Source: a bacterium (GTDB lineage Bacteria > Campylobacterota > Campylobacteria > Campylobacterales > Sulfurovaceae). Taken from it: 33,585 bases of DNA. Shown one piece after another: positions 8,008 through 16,065 of this stretch. Location of the stretch: contig JAHJJU010000029.1 of assembly GCA_018822805.1 (NCBI GenBank), positions 1 through 33,585 on the forward strand. Direction: 5' to 3'. Each line of letters starts with the position of its first letter. Within the stretch, counting starts at the first letter, position 1. A program made the translations under genes and the position numbers. The notes beneath the pieces are model-generated. The model had not been told where the DNA came from. It worked only from the letters and a program-made list of their open reading frames with translations, and did not search any database.

Positions 8008-9065
8008 AAATAGTAACCATACTAGGGGCAAGACCACAGTTTATAAAAGCAGGAACAGTGAGTCGAGAAATAATGAAATATGATGAGATAGAAGAAGTTA
8101 TAGTGCATACAGGACAACATTATGATGCCAATATGTCAGATATATTTTTTGAAGAGATGCAGATACCAAAACCTGATTATAATCTGGATATTAATGGTTT
8201 AGGGCATGGTGCCATGACAGGACAGATGCTTGAAAAAATAGAAGAGGTTCTTTTAAAAGAAAAACCTGACTGTGTAGTAGTTTATGGTGATACAAATTCA
8301 ACAATTGCAGGAGCTTTGGCTGCGTCTAAACTACATATAAAAGTGGTTCATGTAGAAGCAGGACTACGTTCTTTTAACATGAATATGCCTGAAGAAGTTA
8401 ATCGTATTTTGACCGATAGAATAAGTAATATTTTATTTTGTCCAACACAAAGTGCTATAGACAATTTGGAGAATGAAGGTTATAATAATTTGGACATCAA
8501 AATAGTGAAAAATGGTGATGTAATGCAAGATGGAGCGATTTTTTATAAAGATTTAGCTGTAAAACCAAAAGTAGAATTGGAATATGAATATATATTGTCG
8601 ACTATTCATAGGGCTGAAAATACAGATGACTTAGAACGACTAAAAGGGATAGTAGATGCTCTTAATGAAATAGCTAAAGAGATTCAAATAGTATTACCTC
8701 TTCATCCTAGAACAAAAGCAATACTTGAACAGAATAATATGAAAGCAAATTTTACTATTATAGAGCCAGTGGGATACTTGGAAATGGTTTATTTAATAAA
8801 AAATTCAAAACTCGTTATGACAGATAGTGGAGGACTCCAAAAAGAAGCATTTTTCTTTGAAAAGCCTTGTATTACATTACGTGATGAGACTGAGTGGATA
8901 GAACTCACAGATAATGGTTTTAATATCTTGGTTGGATCAGACAAAGAGAAAATACTAGAGACTTATAAAAATTATTCGTCATTGTTTACTATGGATTATT
9001 CATTAAATCTCTATGGTGATGGAAACGCAAGTGAAAAGATAATAAAAGAGTTGATTAATGCGTAA
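8004..9065 (+). CDS. wecB: UDP-N-acetylglucosamine 2-epimerase (non-hydrolysing)
   Basis: A 353-residue cytoplasmic enzyme interconverting UDP-GlcNAc and UDP-ManNAc (WecB/MnaA family). Family signatures: GARPQFIKAG at residues 8-17, HTGQHYD at 35-41, YGDTNST at 94-100 (D96), HVEAGLRSFN at 116-125 (E118), PEEVNR at 129-134 (E131) and STIHRAEN at 199-206 (H202). D96, E118, E131 and H202 match the catalytic residues known for the E. coli enzyme, so it should be active. Length fits the family (about 370). It lies between two glycosyltransferase genes with ATGA overlap upstream and an 8-base overlap downstream. The product UDP-ManNAc, or a derivative of it, is a likely building block of the glycan. 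No ManNAc dehydrogenase (WecC type) is visible in the window. Confidence 0.93.
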   Translation: MKIVTILGARPQFIKAGTVSREIMKYDEIEEVIVHTGQHYDANMSDIFFEEMQIPKPDYNLDINGLGHGAMTGQMLEKIEEVLLKEKPDCVVVYGDTNSTIAGALAASKLHIKVVHVEAGLRSFNMNMPEEVNRILTDRISNILFCPTQSAIDNLENEGYNNLDIKIVKNGDVMQDGAIFYKDLAVKPKVELEYEYILSTIHRAENTDDLERLKGIVDALNEIAKEIQIVLPLHPRTKAILEQNNMKANFTIIEPVGYLEMVYLIKNSKLVMTDSGGLQKEAFFFEKPCITLRDETEWIELTDNGFNILVGSDKEKILETYKNYSSLFTMDYSLNLYGDGNASEKIIKELINA

Positions 9066-10281
9066 AACCATTTGGTTCTTCAATGATTATGCAGGTTCAA
9101 AGTATCATGGAATGGAATTTAGAAATTATTATGTCGCTCGTGAGTTGCTGAAGCTTGGGCACAAGGTGATAATCGTTTCTGCATCGTATATGCATCTTTT
9201 TAAAAAATTACCTAAAATAGATGGCGAGTATACTTTTGAAAATATAGATGGCATAGAGTATATTTGGATAGATGTTCCTCATTATACAACGTCTACTGAT
9301 AAAAAGAGAGTATGGAAATGGTTTGTCTTTGTAAAAAAACTTTATGGTTTACCTGTAGATAAAATGGGAAAGCCTGATTATGTGATAGCCAGTCCTATGG
9401 CACCATTTTTAATTAAACCAGCATATCATTTTGCAAAGAAATTTAATGCAAAACTTATTTATGAAGTAAAAGATATTTGGCCTTTATCGTTGATGGAACT
9501 TGGGGGCTATAGTAAACATCATCCTTTTATATTTTTAATGCAAAAATTTGCAAACTATGCTTATGAAAAATCTGATTTAACCATTACGGTTTTATCCAAT
9601 GCTTTTAATTATATGCAAAAACATGGTTTAGTGGCTGAAAAATTTAAATACATACCCAATGGTATTTCACTTGAAGATATGGAAGAGAATAAAAAGCTCA
9701 ACAGTATAACATTAGCGAGTTTACCTAAAGAGAGTTTTTTAGTTGGTTATACAGGGACAATTGGAATTGCTAATGCATTAGACTCTTTTGTTGAATCAGC
9801 AGAATATTTAAAAGATTATCCTTCTATTAAACTTCTTCTGATCGGGGAGGGGAAAGAGAAAATAAAACTAAAATCCATTGTACTTGAAAAACAATTAACA
9901 AATGTTTGTTTTATCGATGAAATTCCTAAAAATGAAGTTCAAAGTTTACTTTGTTTTTTGGATGTTTGTTATATTGGTTTACAGAAAAAACTAATCTTTG
10001 AGTATGGTGTTTCTCCTAATAAGTTATTTGACTATCTTTATGCTTCTAAACCCATTTTATATGGTGTAAATGATAAAAAAAGTATTGTTGAGAAATCTCA
10101 ATCAGGTGTGACTGTATTCTCTGATAATCCTAAAAGTATAGCAGATGGGATAATAAAATTATATAAGTTAAATGAAGAGGAACGAACACAGATGGGTAAA
10201 AATGGAAAAAAGTATGTTTTAAAACATCATACCTATGAAAATATAGCCAAAGAATTTATAAAAACATTAGAGGAGTTATAA
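9058..10281 (+). CDS. GT4-family glycosyltransferase (WbuB-like)
   Basis: A 407-residue GT-B glycosyltransferase of a different lineage from the 375-residue pair. The N-terminus reads IWFFNDYAGSKYHGMEFRNY, the pattern of WbuB-type amino-sugar transferases, followed by ASPMAPFLIKPAYHFAKKF and YEVKDIWPLSLMELG in the acceptor domain. The C-terminal domain has VGYTGTIGIANALDSFVE, LLLIGEGKEK and SPNKLFDYLYASKPI, the GT4 donor site. It probably transfers an N-acetylated deoxy-hexosamine or hexosamine to the lipid-linked chain. It overlaps wecB by 8 bases and is followed after 2 bases by the second aminotransferase, so it belongs to the same operon. The family is sure; the sugar specificity is a guess from resemblance only. 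Confidence 0.87.
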   Translation: MRKTIWFFNDYAGSKYHGMEFRNYYVARELLKLGHKVIIVSASYMHLFKKLPKIDGEYTFENIDGIEYIWIDVPHYTTSTDKKRVWKWFVFVKKLYGLPVDKMGKPDYVIASPMAPFLIKPAYHFAKKFNAKLIYEVKDIWPLSLMELGGYSKHHPFIFLMQKFANYAYEKSDLTITVLSNAFNYMQKHGLVAEKFKYIPNGISLEDMEENKKLNSITLASLPKESFLVGYTGTIGIANALDSFVESAEYLKDYPSIKLLLIGEGKEKIKLKSIVLEKQLTNVCFIDEIPKNEVQSLLCFLDVCYIGLQKKLIFEYGVSPNKLFDYLYASKPILYGVNDKKSIVEKSQSGVTVFSDNPKSIADGIIKLYKLNEEERTQMGKNGKKYVLKHHTYENIAKEFIKTLEEL

Positions 10282-10283
10282 AA

Positions 10284-11417
10284 ATGTGGAAAGTAGAACT
10301 ATTTGCACCAAACTATGATGAGAGAGAGTCTCAAGCTGTAAATGAAGTGCTTGATAGTCGTTGGTTAACTATGGGTGAAAAGACAAAGACATTTGAGAGT
10401 AATTTTTCAGAGATGTTAGGAGAAAATGTAAAATGTACAGCTCTTTCTTCAGCAACTGCAGCATTACATATTTCACTTATGGCCTTAGATATAGGAGAAG
10501 GTGATGAGGTTATCATTCCAGCATTAACATTTGTCGCTGATATTAATGTGGTGCGTATAGTTGGTGCGACACCAGTCTTAGCTGATTGTAGCAGTTATAG
10601 TGATTGGAATGTATCTGCAGAAACAATAGAAAGGCAGATTTCAGAGAAAACAAAAGCAGTAATTATTGTACATTTTGCTGGATATCCTTGTCAAATGGAT
10701 GAGATAGTAGAGCTTTGTAATGATAGAGGTATAGCACTTATAGAAGATGTTGCTCATGCACCTGGAGCAACATATAAAGGTCAAAAATGTGGTACATTTG
10801 GTGATTATGGTTGTTTTAGTTTTTTTACTAATAAGAATCTTTCTGTAGGTGAGGGAGGAATGCTTAGTAGTAAATCTGAGAAACTTGATCAGCAAGGGAA
10901 ATATTTTAGAAGTCATGGAATGACAGCTTTAACGTTAGATAGACATAAAGGTCGAGCTATTACTTATGATATCGCTCAATCAGGTTTAAATTATCGCATA
11001 GATGAGATTCGTTCGAGTTTGGGATTAGTACAGTTGGATAAACTTTCTCTTGCTAATAAGAGTAGAAAAGTATTAGTAGAACGTTATATTTTAAACTTAA
11101 AAGATGTAAAAGGGATAACAATACCTTTTTTAGAATTAAAAAATATTGAATCTGTTTATCATATCTTTCCTCTCTTATTGAGTGAAAGTATAGATAGGGT
11201 GGATTTAATCGGTAAATTAAAAGTAGAAGGTATTCAATCATCTATTCATTATCCTGCATTTAAAGATTTTACAGCATTTAAAGATATAGGTTTAAATAGT
11301 GCATCTATCGCAGAAGATATTGCTATGCGTGAGTTGACATTACCACTTTATCCTACAATGGGTTTGGAACAAGTAGATTTTGTTTGTAATGGGTTGAAAA
11401 AATCTTTAGGAAATTGA
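10284..11417 (+). CDS. DegT/DnrJ/EryC1/StrS nucleotide-sugar aminotransferase
   Basis: A full-length 377-residue PLP enzyme. The fold-type I pattern is complete: LSSATAALHISLMAL at about 54-68 (phosphate-binding turn), IPALTFVADINVV near 78-90, IEDVAHAPGATYKG at 152-165 (Asp contacting the pyridine nitrogen) and FSFFTNKNLSVGEGGM at 178-193, with K184 as the Schiff-base lysine. It would aminate a keto-sugar nucleotide, presumably one made by a dehydratase such as that at 11547. AGGAG at 10271-10275 gives a good ribosome site for the ATG. It is the last gene of the long operon; a 129-base gap with a promoter follows. The sequence differs from the partial aminotransferase at the left edge, so the locus encodes at least two. 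Confidence 0.92.
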   Translation: MWKVELFAPNYDERESQAVNEVLDSRWLTMGEKTKTFESNFSEMLGENVKCTALSSATAALHISLMALDIGEGDEVIIPALTFVADINVVRIVGATPVLADCSSYSDWNVSAETIERQISEKTKAVIIVHFAGYPCQMDEIVELCNDRGIALIEDVAHAPGATYKGQKCGTFGDYGCFSFFTNKNLSVGEGGMLSSKSEKLDQQGKYFRSHGMTALTLDRHKGRAITYDIAQSGLNYRIDEIRSSLGLVQLDKLSLANKSRKVLVERYILNLKDVKGITIPFLELKNIESVYHIFPLLLSESIDRVDLIGKLKVEGIQSSIHYPAFKDFTAFKDIGLNSASIAEDIAMRELTLPLYPTMGLEQVDFVCNGLKKSLGN

Positions 11418-11518
11418 GAATAAAATTTATTTTAAGATTAATTTAAATAACTATAAAAAACAAATATAAACTATATTTTTTAATTTTGTCCAAAGTTTTG
11501 TTAAAAGCTTGAATTTGC

Positions 11519-11524
11519 TATAAT
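11519..11524 (+). promoter_or_regulatory. Sigma-70 -10 box for the dehydratase/phosphoglycosyl transferase pair
   Basis: A perfect TATAAT, preceded by TTTGC, lies 22 bases before the ATG at 11547. The upstream 80 bases are A/T-rich with no clear -35, as is common in Campylobacterota. It sits in the only sizeable gap in the + strand part of the glycan locus, so the last two genes are probably transcribed separately from the long operon. Confidence 0.65.
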
Positions 11525-11546
11525 ACCCCAAATAAAGGGATATAGA

Positions 11547-12734
11547 ATGAATATATTAAAACTTATTGGAAGAAATTCTGAATTATTTGAAGAGGATATG
11601 AGACGTTATGAAAATGAACTCTTTACAATAGTGTCAAGCTCTTCATTTTTGGTCATAGGAGGAGCTGGATCAATTGGTCAAGCTGTGACTAAGGAAATAT
11701 TTAAACGTAATCCTGAAAAGTTACATGTTGTAGATATTAGTGAAAATAATATGGTTGAGTTGGTACGAGATATTAGAAGTTCATTAGGATATATAGATGG
11801 AGATTTTCAAACTTTTGCTTTAGATATTGGTTCTATTGAATATGATGCTTTTATTCAAAGTGATGGAAAATATGATTATATTTTGAACCTTTCTGCACTG
11901 AAACATGTACGCAGTGAAAAAGATCCTTTTACGCTTATGCGTATGATAGATGTAAATATTTTTAATACGGAAAAAACATTAAAACAATCTATAGCTAATG
12001 GAACAAAAAAATATTTTTGTGTTTCTACTGATAAAGCTGCTAATCCCGTTAATATGATGGGAGCTTCTAAACGTATAATGGAGATGTTTTTAATGCGTAG
12101 AAGTCTTGATATTTCAATATCTACAGCAAGGTTTGCAAATGTAGCTTTTTCTGATGGTTCATTGCTTCACGGTTTTAATCAACGTATTCAGAAAAATCAA
12201 CCTATTGCTGCACCAAAAGATATAAAAAGATATTTTGTAACACCAAAAGAGTCAGGTGAACTTTGTCTTATGTCATGTATATTTGGTGAAAATCGGGATA
12301 TATTTTTTCCTAAGTTAAGTGAGAAGCTTCATCTTATGACTTTTGCAGATATTGCTGTTAGTTATTTAGAAAATATAGGGTATAAACCTTATTTATGTGA
12401 GAGTGAAGAAGAGGCACGTGAATTGGTGAAAAGTCTACCAGAGCAAGGACAGTGGCCTTGTTTGTTTTTTGAAAGTGATACTACGGGTGAAAAAGATTTT
12501 GAAGAGTTTTTTACTGATAATGAAACTTTAGATATGGAGAGATTTAATAATCTCGGCATTATTAAGAATAAAGCAGAATTTGATGAAAAGAATTTAAAGA
12601 TTTTCGAAGAGACTATATCTTTATTAAAAGTTAAAAAAGAGTGGGGCAAAGAAGAAATTGTAAAGTTGTTTTTTAAAATGATACCAGATTTTGGACATAG
12701 AGAAACAGGAAAATATTTAGATGGGAGAATGTAA
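11547..12734 (+). CDS. FlaA1/CapD-type nucleotide-sugar 4,6-dehydratase (UDP-GlcNAc type)
   Basis: A 395-residue short-chain dehydrogenase-fold protein of the polysaccharide biosynthesis group. GGAGSIG at residues 38-44 binds NAD(P); STDKAANPVNMMGASK at 160-175 is the active-site block, with the S-T-D-K order that replaces the usual Tyr-x3-Lys in 4,6-dehydratases of the FlaA1/PglF type. NVAFSDGSLLHGF (198-210) and RYFVTPKESGELCL follow. It lacks the N-terminal membrane helices of PglF/WbpM and has a 35-residue N-terminal extension plus a longer C-terminus (about residues 290-395) than PseB-type enzymes. It likely converts UDP-GlcNAc to a 4-keto-6-deoxy sugar for the aminotransferase. It is 2 bases from the phosphoglycosyl transferase. 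An epimerase role (CapD type) cannot be excluded. Confidence 0.82.
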   Translation: MNILKLIGRNSELFEEDMRRYENELFTIVSSSSFLVIGGAGSIGQAVTKEIFKRNPEKLHVVDISENNMVELVRDIRSSLGYIDGDFQTFALDIGSIEYDAFIQSDGKYDYILNLSALKHVRSEKDPFTLMRMIDVNIFNTEKTLKQSIANGTKKYFCVSTDKAANPVNMMGASKRIMEMFLMRRSLDISISTARFANVAFSDGSLLHGFNQRIQKNQPIAAPKDIKRYFVTPKESGELCLMSCIFGENRDIFFPKLSEKLHLMTFADIAVSYLENIGYKPYLCESEEEARELVKSLPEQGQWPCLFFESDTTGEKDFEEFFTDNETLDMERFNNLGIIKNKAEFDEKNLKIFEETISLLKVKKEWGKEEIVKLFFKMIPDFGHRETGKYLDGRM

Positions 12735-12736
12735 AG

Positions 12737-13408
12737 ATGCAGAGATTTTTTGATATGCTTTTTTCAGCTTTAGCAATTATATTATTGTCTCCTATTTTAG
12801 TTATTGTTTCATTACTTTTAAAAATTACAGGTAATAATGTTTTATATATGCAGAAAAGAGTTGGGTTAAATAGTCAAATTTTTGATGTTTATAAATTTAC
12901 TACTATGGTGAAGAATAGTGAAAATATGGGGGCTGGAACACTTACGATGAAAAATGATTCACGGGTATTACCTATTGGAAAATTTTTAAGAAAGAGTAAG
13001 CTTAATGAATTGCCACAGCTTTTTAATATTTTAAAAGGTGATATGAGTATTATTGGACCAAGACCACAAGATATAGAGGGGTTTAATGCTTTTAATAAAG
13101 AAGAGCAAGGTATCATTGTAAAAGTAAGGCCAGGACTTTCAGGAATAGGTCCTATATTTTTTAGAAATGAAGATGAAATTATGGATAGATCAGAAGTTAA
13201 AGATAAGAAATTGTTTTATAAGGAGTATATAGCTCCTTACAAGGGTGAAATTGAAGCTTGGTATGTAAAAAATAAAAATTTATATCTTTATTTTACATTA
13301 ATTATTATGACACTTTATGTTGTTTTATGCCCTAAAAGAAAAATTAATTATTTAGGAACATTTAGAGGTTTTCCTCTTCCCCCGAAAGGATTATCTGAAC
13401 TATTATAA
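12737..13408 (+). CDS. Initiating sugar-phosphate (phosphoglycosyl) transferase, PglC/WcaJ type
   Basis: A 223-residue monotopic phosphoglycosyl transferase that would attach the first sugar-1-phosphate to undecaprenyl phosphate at the cytoplasmic face. Residues 4-30 form the re-entrant membrane helix (FDMLFSALAIILLSPI). The family core follows: QKRVGLN at 39-45, KLNELPQLFNILKGDMS at 88-104, GPRPQ at 107-111, and RPGLSGIGPIFFRNEDEI after residue 130. Two oddities: the Asp of the usual Asp-Glu dyad (LDELPQL) is Asn (N90-E91), and there is a hydrophobic segment near 180-200 (LYFTLIIMTLYVVLC). The RPGLSGIG ending with FRNEDE marks a distinct subfamily. It follows the dehydratase directly; its last 6 bases overlap the 3' end of the opposite-strand nucleotidyltransferase gene. 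Confidence 0.87.
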   Translation: MQRFFDMLFSALAIILLSPILVIVSLLLKITGNNVLYMQKRVGLNSQIFDVYKFTTMVKNSENMGAGTLTMKNDSRVLPIGKFLRKSKLNELPQLFNILKGDMSIIGPRPQDIEGFNAFNKEEQGIIVKVRPGLSGIGPIFFRNEDEIMDRSEVKDKKLFYKEYIAPYKGEIEAWYVKNKNLYLYFTLIIMTLYVVLCPKRKINYLGTFRGFPLPPKGLSELL

Positions 13409-14485
13409 AGAAATAGGGGTAGAAGAGTATTTAGCAAGAGTATTGGTATACTCTTTCCATTGTCCTATATCATGCCAAGATTTTTCAGGGATTGGGAAAA
13501 CTCCCACTTTTCCTTTTTTATTAATTTCTTCTATTAGCTCAGTAATATGATAGAATTTATTATCTGGGATCTCTTTAATGATATGTGGTTCTAATATATA
13601 CATCCCTGTATTGATTTGAAAAGTATATTCAGGTTTTTCGGTCATTCCTATAAGGCTTCCTCCTACATCGGTTTCCATAACTCCATAAGGAATCTCTACA
13701 TGTTTAATTGCAGATACTACAGTGATATCATTATTGTTTTCTTTATGATATTTATATATATCATAATAGTCTTCTTCTATAATAATGTCACAGTTCGAGA
13801 CAAAAATAGTTTTGTTGAGTTGTTTTTTAATAAGATACAAACTACCTATAGTTCCTAGTGGTTTATCTTCAGTAAAGTATGTTAATTTACATTTGCTCGA
13901 TTCTTTATTATGTAAATAGTCTTCTATCATTTTTGCTTTATAGTTAACTGAGATGTAAAAGTTAGAAACTTGATGTTTCATAAAGTTGTCAATAATGATT
14001 TCAATAATAGGTTTCTCACCAACTGGAATTAATGGTTTAGGAATAATATTGGTAATAGGTTTAAGTCTGGTTCCAAAACCTCCAGCCATAATAACAACAT
14101 CAACATCTATTTTTTCTAAGACTTTTTTTTCAGAAAAAATTTCATCCCAATAATGAATCTCTTGCAAATTATTAAACTCATCTACTACGGGCATACAAAC
14201 AATTCTATCTTCAAGCATAATTCCTTTAATAAACCCCATAGAGTCCTCAGTATGGGCTACAAGAATATCGTCTCTCATAATTTTTTTAATATAGGTTGTA
14301 TTCATGTCAATATTATTAAGAATAGCTCTTCGAATATCTCCTATACTTAGAAGTCCTATAAATTTTGTTTCATCAACAATGACTAAAAGATTAATACTAC
14401 TCTTGTTCATGATTTTTAATGCATCAATAATGGTTGTATTGATGTCTATAATATTTTGATATTTTTTATTTATTTGCTGAATCAT
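13403..14485 (-). CDS. CBS-domain nucleotidyltransferase (sugar-1-phosphate nucleotidyltransferase, PtmE-like)
   Basis: A 360-residue fusion. Residues about 1-120 form two CBS motifs (FIGLLSIGDIRRAIL at 42-56 marks the first); residues 127-350 are a nucleotidyltransferase domain with MAGGFGTRLKP at 133-143, K150 in PKPLIPVGEKP, VSNCDIII at 229-236 (metal-binding Asp) and MTEKP further on. This architecture matches PtmE of Campylobacter jejuni, a GlcN-1-P guanylyltransferase that feeds GDP-linked legionaminic acid synthesis; CBS pairs often sense adenine nucleotides. No other legionaminic acid gene is seen here, so mannose- or another hexose-phosphate substrate is equally possible. It is the last gene of the - strand export operon, 2 bases after the co-polymerase, and convergent with the phosphoglycosyl transferase. 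Confidence 0.82.
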   Translation of the reverse strand: MIQQINKKYQNIIDINTTIIDALKIMNKSSINLLVIVDETKFIGLLSIGDIRRAILNNIDMNTTYIKKIMRDDILVAHTEDSMGFIKGIMLEDRIVCMPVVDEFNNLQEIHYWDEIFSEKKVLEKIDVDVVIMAGGFGTRLKPITNIIPKPLIPVGEKPIIEIIIDNFMKHQVSNFYISVNYKAKMIEDYLHNKESSKCKLTYFTEDKPLGTIGSLYLIKKQLNKTIFVSNCDIIIEEDYYDIYKYHKENNNDITVVSAIKHVEIPYGVMETDVGGSLIGMTEKPEYTFQINTGMYILEPHIIKEIPDNKFYHITELIEEINKKGKVGVFPIPEKSWHDIGQWKEYTNTLAKYSSTPISL

Positions 14486-14487
14486 TT

Positions 14488-16056
14488 TTATCCTTTCTTA
14501 ATAAAATTTCTGAAAAATGCTAGAGATATAGATAGAATGAGAGCTGTAATGAAGCTAACGATAACAATAAGTGCTTTTTTAGGTTTAATAGCTTGATTAG
14601 CCGTATAGATAGACTCTATAATTTTTAAGCGAGAGAGTGCTTTATTTAGTTTTAACTCAGCTGCTGAACGTTCTTGCATAAGATAAGTATACATTTTTTG
14701 GTTGATTTCATAATCCCTAGAAAATGAGATAAGTTCTTGTTCTTGCTTTGGAGCTGATTTTAATTTTTTAGTATAGTTCTCTTCCATTTTTTTAAGTGAT
14801 TTGGTTTTGTTTATTAAGGTTGTTTGCAAGTTTTTTAAGTTTGAGAGAACTTTCTTTTGTAATGAAAAAATTTGTTTTTGTTCATTGTTAATGGCTGGGT
14901 GGTCACTTTTATATTTGAGATAAAGCGTAGCAAGTTCTAGTTGTTTTTCTTGTATTATCTTAATTAACGAGATGGTTGGTTCATCTTGTAGTTCTATGAG
15001 TGAAGGTGCAATTGCATCAATGTTTTTGTGTTGTTGAACAAAAGTTATAAGGCTTTTGATTAACTCTTCTTTATAATTATTTTGGGCAATCTCTATGCCT
15101 ACTTTACTAAGTTCTGTTACCAATGCAGTTGATTGTGCCTGAGGTTCTATGATACTGTTGGCTATTTTATAGTTTTCCAGTTTATTTGAACTTTCTTGTA
15201 CACGTGTTTCTATTTTTTTGAGTTGTTGGTCATAAGAGTTTATGACTATAGATGCATCATCTTTTATGTCATTAATGCTTTGTTGGGTGTAAACTTCTAT
15301 AAGATTTTTTAGATACTTCTCTCCTCTAAGAGGTAAGGTATCGAGATAAGAAAGGGTTAAAAAAGGAGAAGTCTTATCAGCTTCAATGTTTAAGTTTTTG
15401 GCAATAATATTTTCATAAACATAACGCTTTGTTCCAGAAAGTTCAATGGTGTAAAGTTGTTTAAATGTTGTTTTTTTATGAACCATTAAAGAGAAATCAT
15501 CCGTTTGAATTATTTCACTGTAATGATAGGTTCCTATTAAGGTATTGCTAAAACGTCCTGGAAATAGTAGTTTGTATTGGGTATCATTTAGTGGTTCAAC
15601 AATAATACGCATTCCATAGTTTTTAAAGTTATTAATCTTTACATCGGTTATCTCTATAGAGATATTATTGTCCAGTTCAATTTCTTTATATTTTTTATCG
15701 GTAATAAAATAACGAACCATATAATCATCGACCTTGTCAAGTACTTTTTCATTGGTTCTAAAAGTTTTAAGTAAAGTAATGTCTTTTTCTAAATCTGTTG
15801 AACCTCCAGCACTTCCTCCTAAAAGAAGGGAGGCAGCTCCTCCCATTGAGAAACCTTGACTTTGGTCATCTTCAGGTTTAACTTCGATGGTAACTGTTGA
15901 TTGATAATACTTGGGCATAAAGTAAACTTTTATAGCAACAGCCATAGTAATGAGAACAGTTAAAAATATTATAGACCATTTATATCGACCAATAGTAGCG
16001 AAAAGTTCTCTTAGGTCAATTTCATTTTTTTGTATGAGTTGAGGGTTATTTTGCAT
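14488..16056 (-). CDS. Wzz/GumC-like polysaccharide co-polymerase without kinase domain
   Basis: A 522-residue inner-membrane protein that controls chain length and bridges polymerase and outer-membrane exporter. An N-terminal Wzz motif region (IDLRELFATIGRYKW) precedes a membrane helix at about 27-46; the PKYYQSTVTIEV segment after it is typical. A long periplasmic part follows, with coiled coils around 265-330 and 375-450, then a second helix at about 493-515 (ALIVIVSFITALILSISLAF). A Gly/Ser-rich insert (residues 70-88, MGGAASLLLGGSAGG) is characteristic of GumC/exosortase-type co-polymerases. There is no Walker A motif or Tyr-rich tail, so the Wzc kinase is absent, and no separate kinase is visible. 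It lies 9 bases after the Wza-like gene. Confidence 0.88.
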   Translation of the reverse strand: MQNNPQLIQKNEIDLRELFATIGRYKWSIIFLTVLITMAVAIKVYFMPKYYQSTVTIEVKPEDDQSQGFSMGGAASLLLGGSAGGSTDLEKDITLLKTFRTNEKVLDKVDDYMVRYFITDKKYKEIELDNNISIEITDVKINNFKNYGMRIIVEPLNDTQYKLLFPGRFSNTLIGTYHYSEIIQTDDFSLMVHKKTTFKQLYTIELSGTKRYVYENIIAKNLNIEADKTSPFLTLSYLDTLPLRGEKYLKNLIEVYTQQSINDIKDDASIVINSYDQQLKKIETRVQESSNKLENYKIANSIIEPQAQSTALVTELSKVGIEIAQNNYKEELIKSLITFVQQHKNIDAIAPSLIELQDEPTISLIKIIQEKQLELATLYLKYKSDHPAINNEQKQIFSLQKKVLSNLKNLQTTLINKTKSLKKMEENYTKKLKSAPKQEQELISFSRDYEINQKMYTYLMQERSAAELKLNKALSRLKIIESIYTANQAIKPKKALIVIVSFITALILSISLAFFRNFIKKG

Positions 16057-16065
16057 AGAGAACCT

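Noticed and set aside
10641-10916. Antisense open frames under the glycan and housekeeping genes (this one, and others such as 17386-17751 and 29094-29366)
   Set aside because: They are shadows of strong family-matched genes, with no ribosome site or recognisable domain.
11418-11546. Intrinsic terminator after the long glycan operon
   Set aside because: Only A/T pairings are found (AATAAA/TTTATT), with no G/C stem and no proper T-run. Only the promoter is supported.
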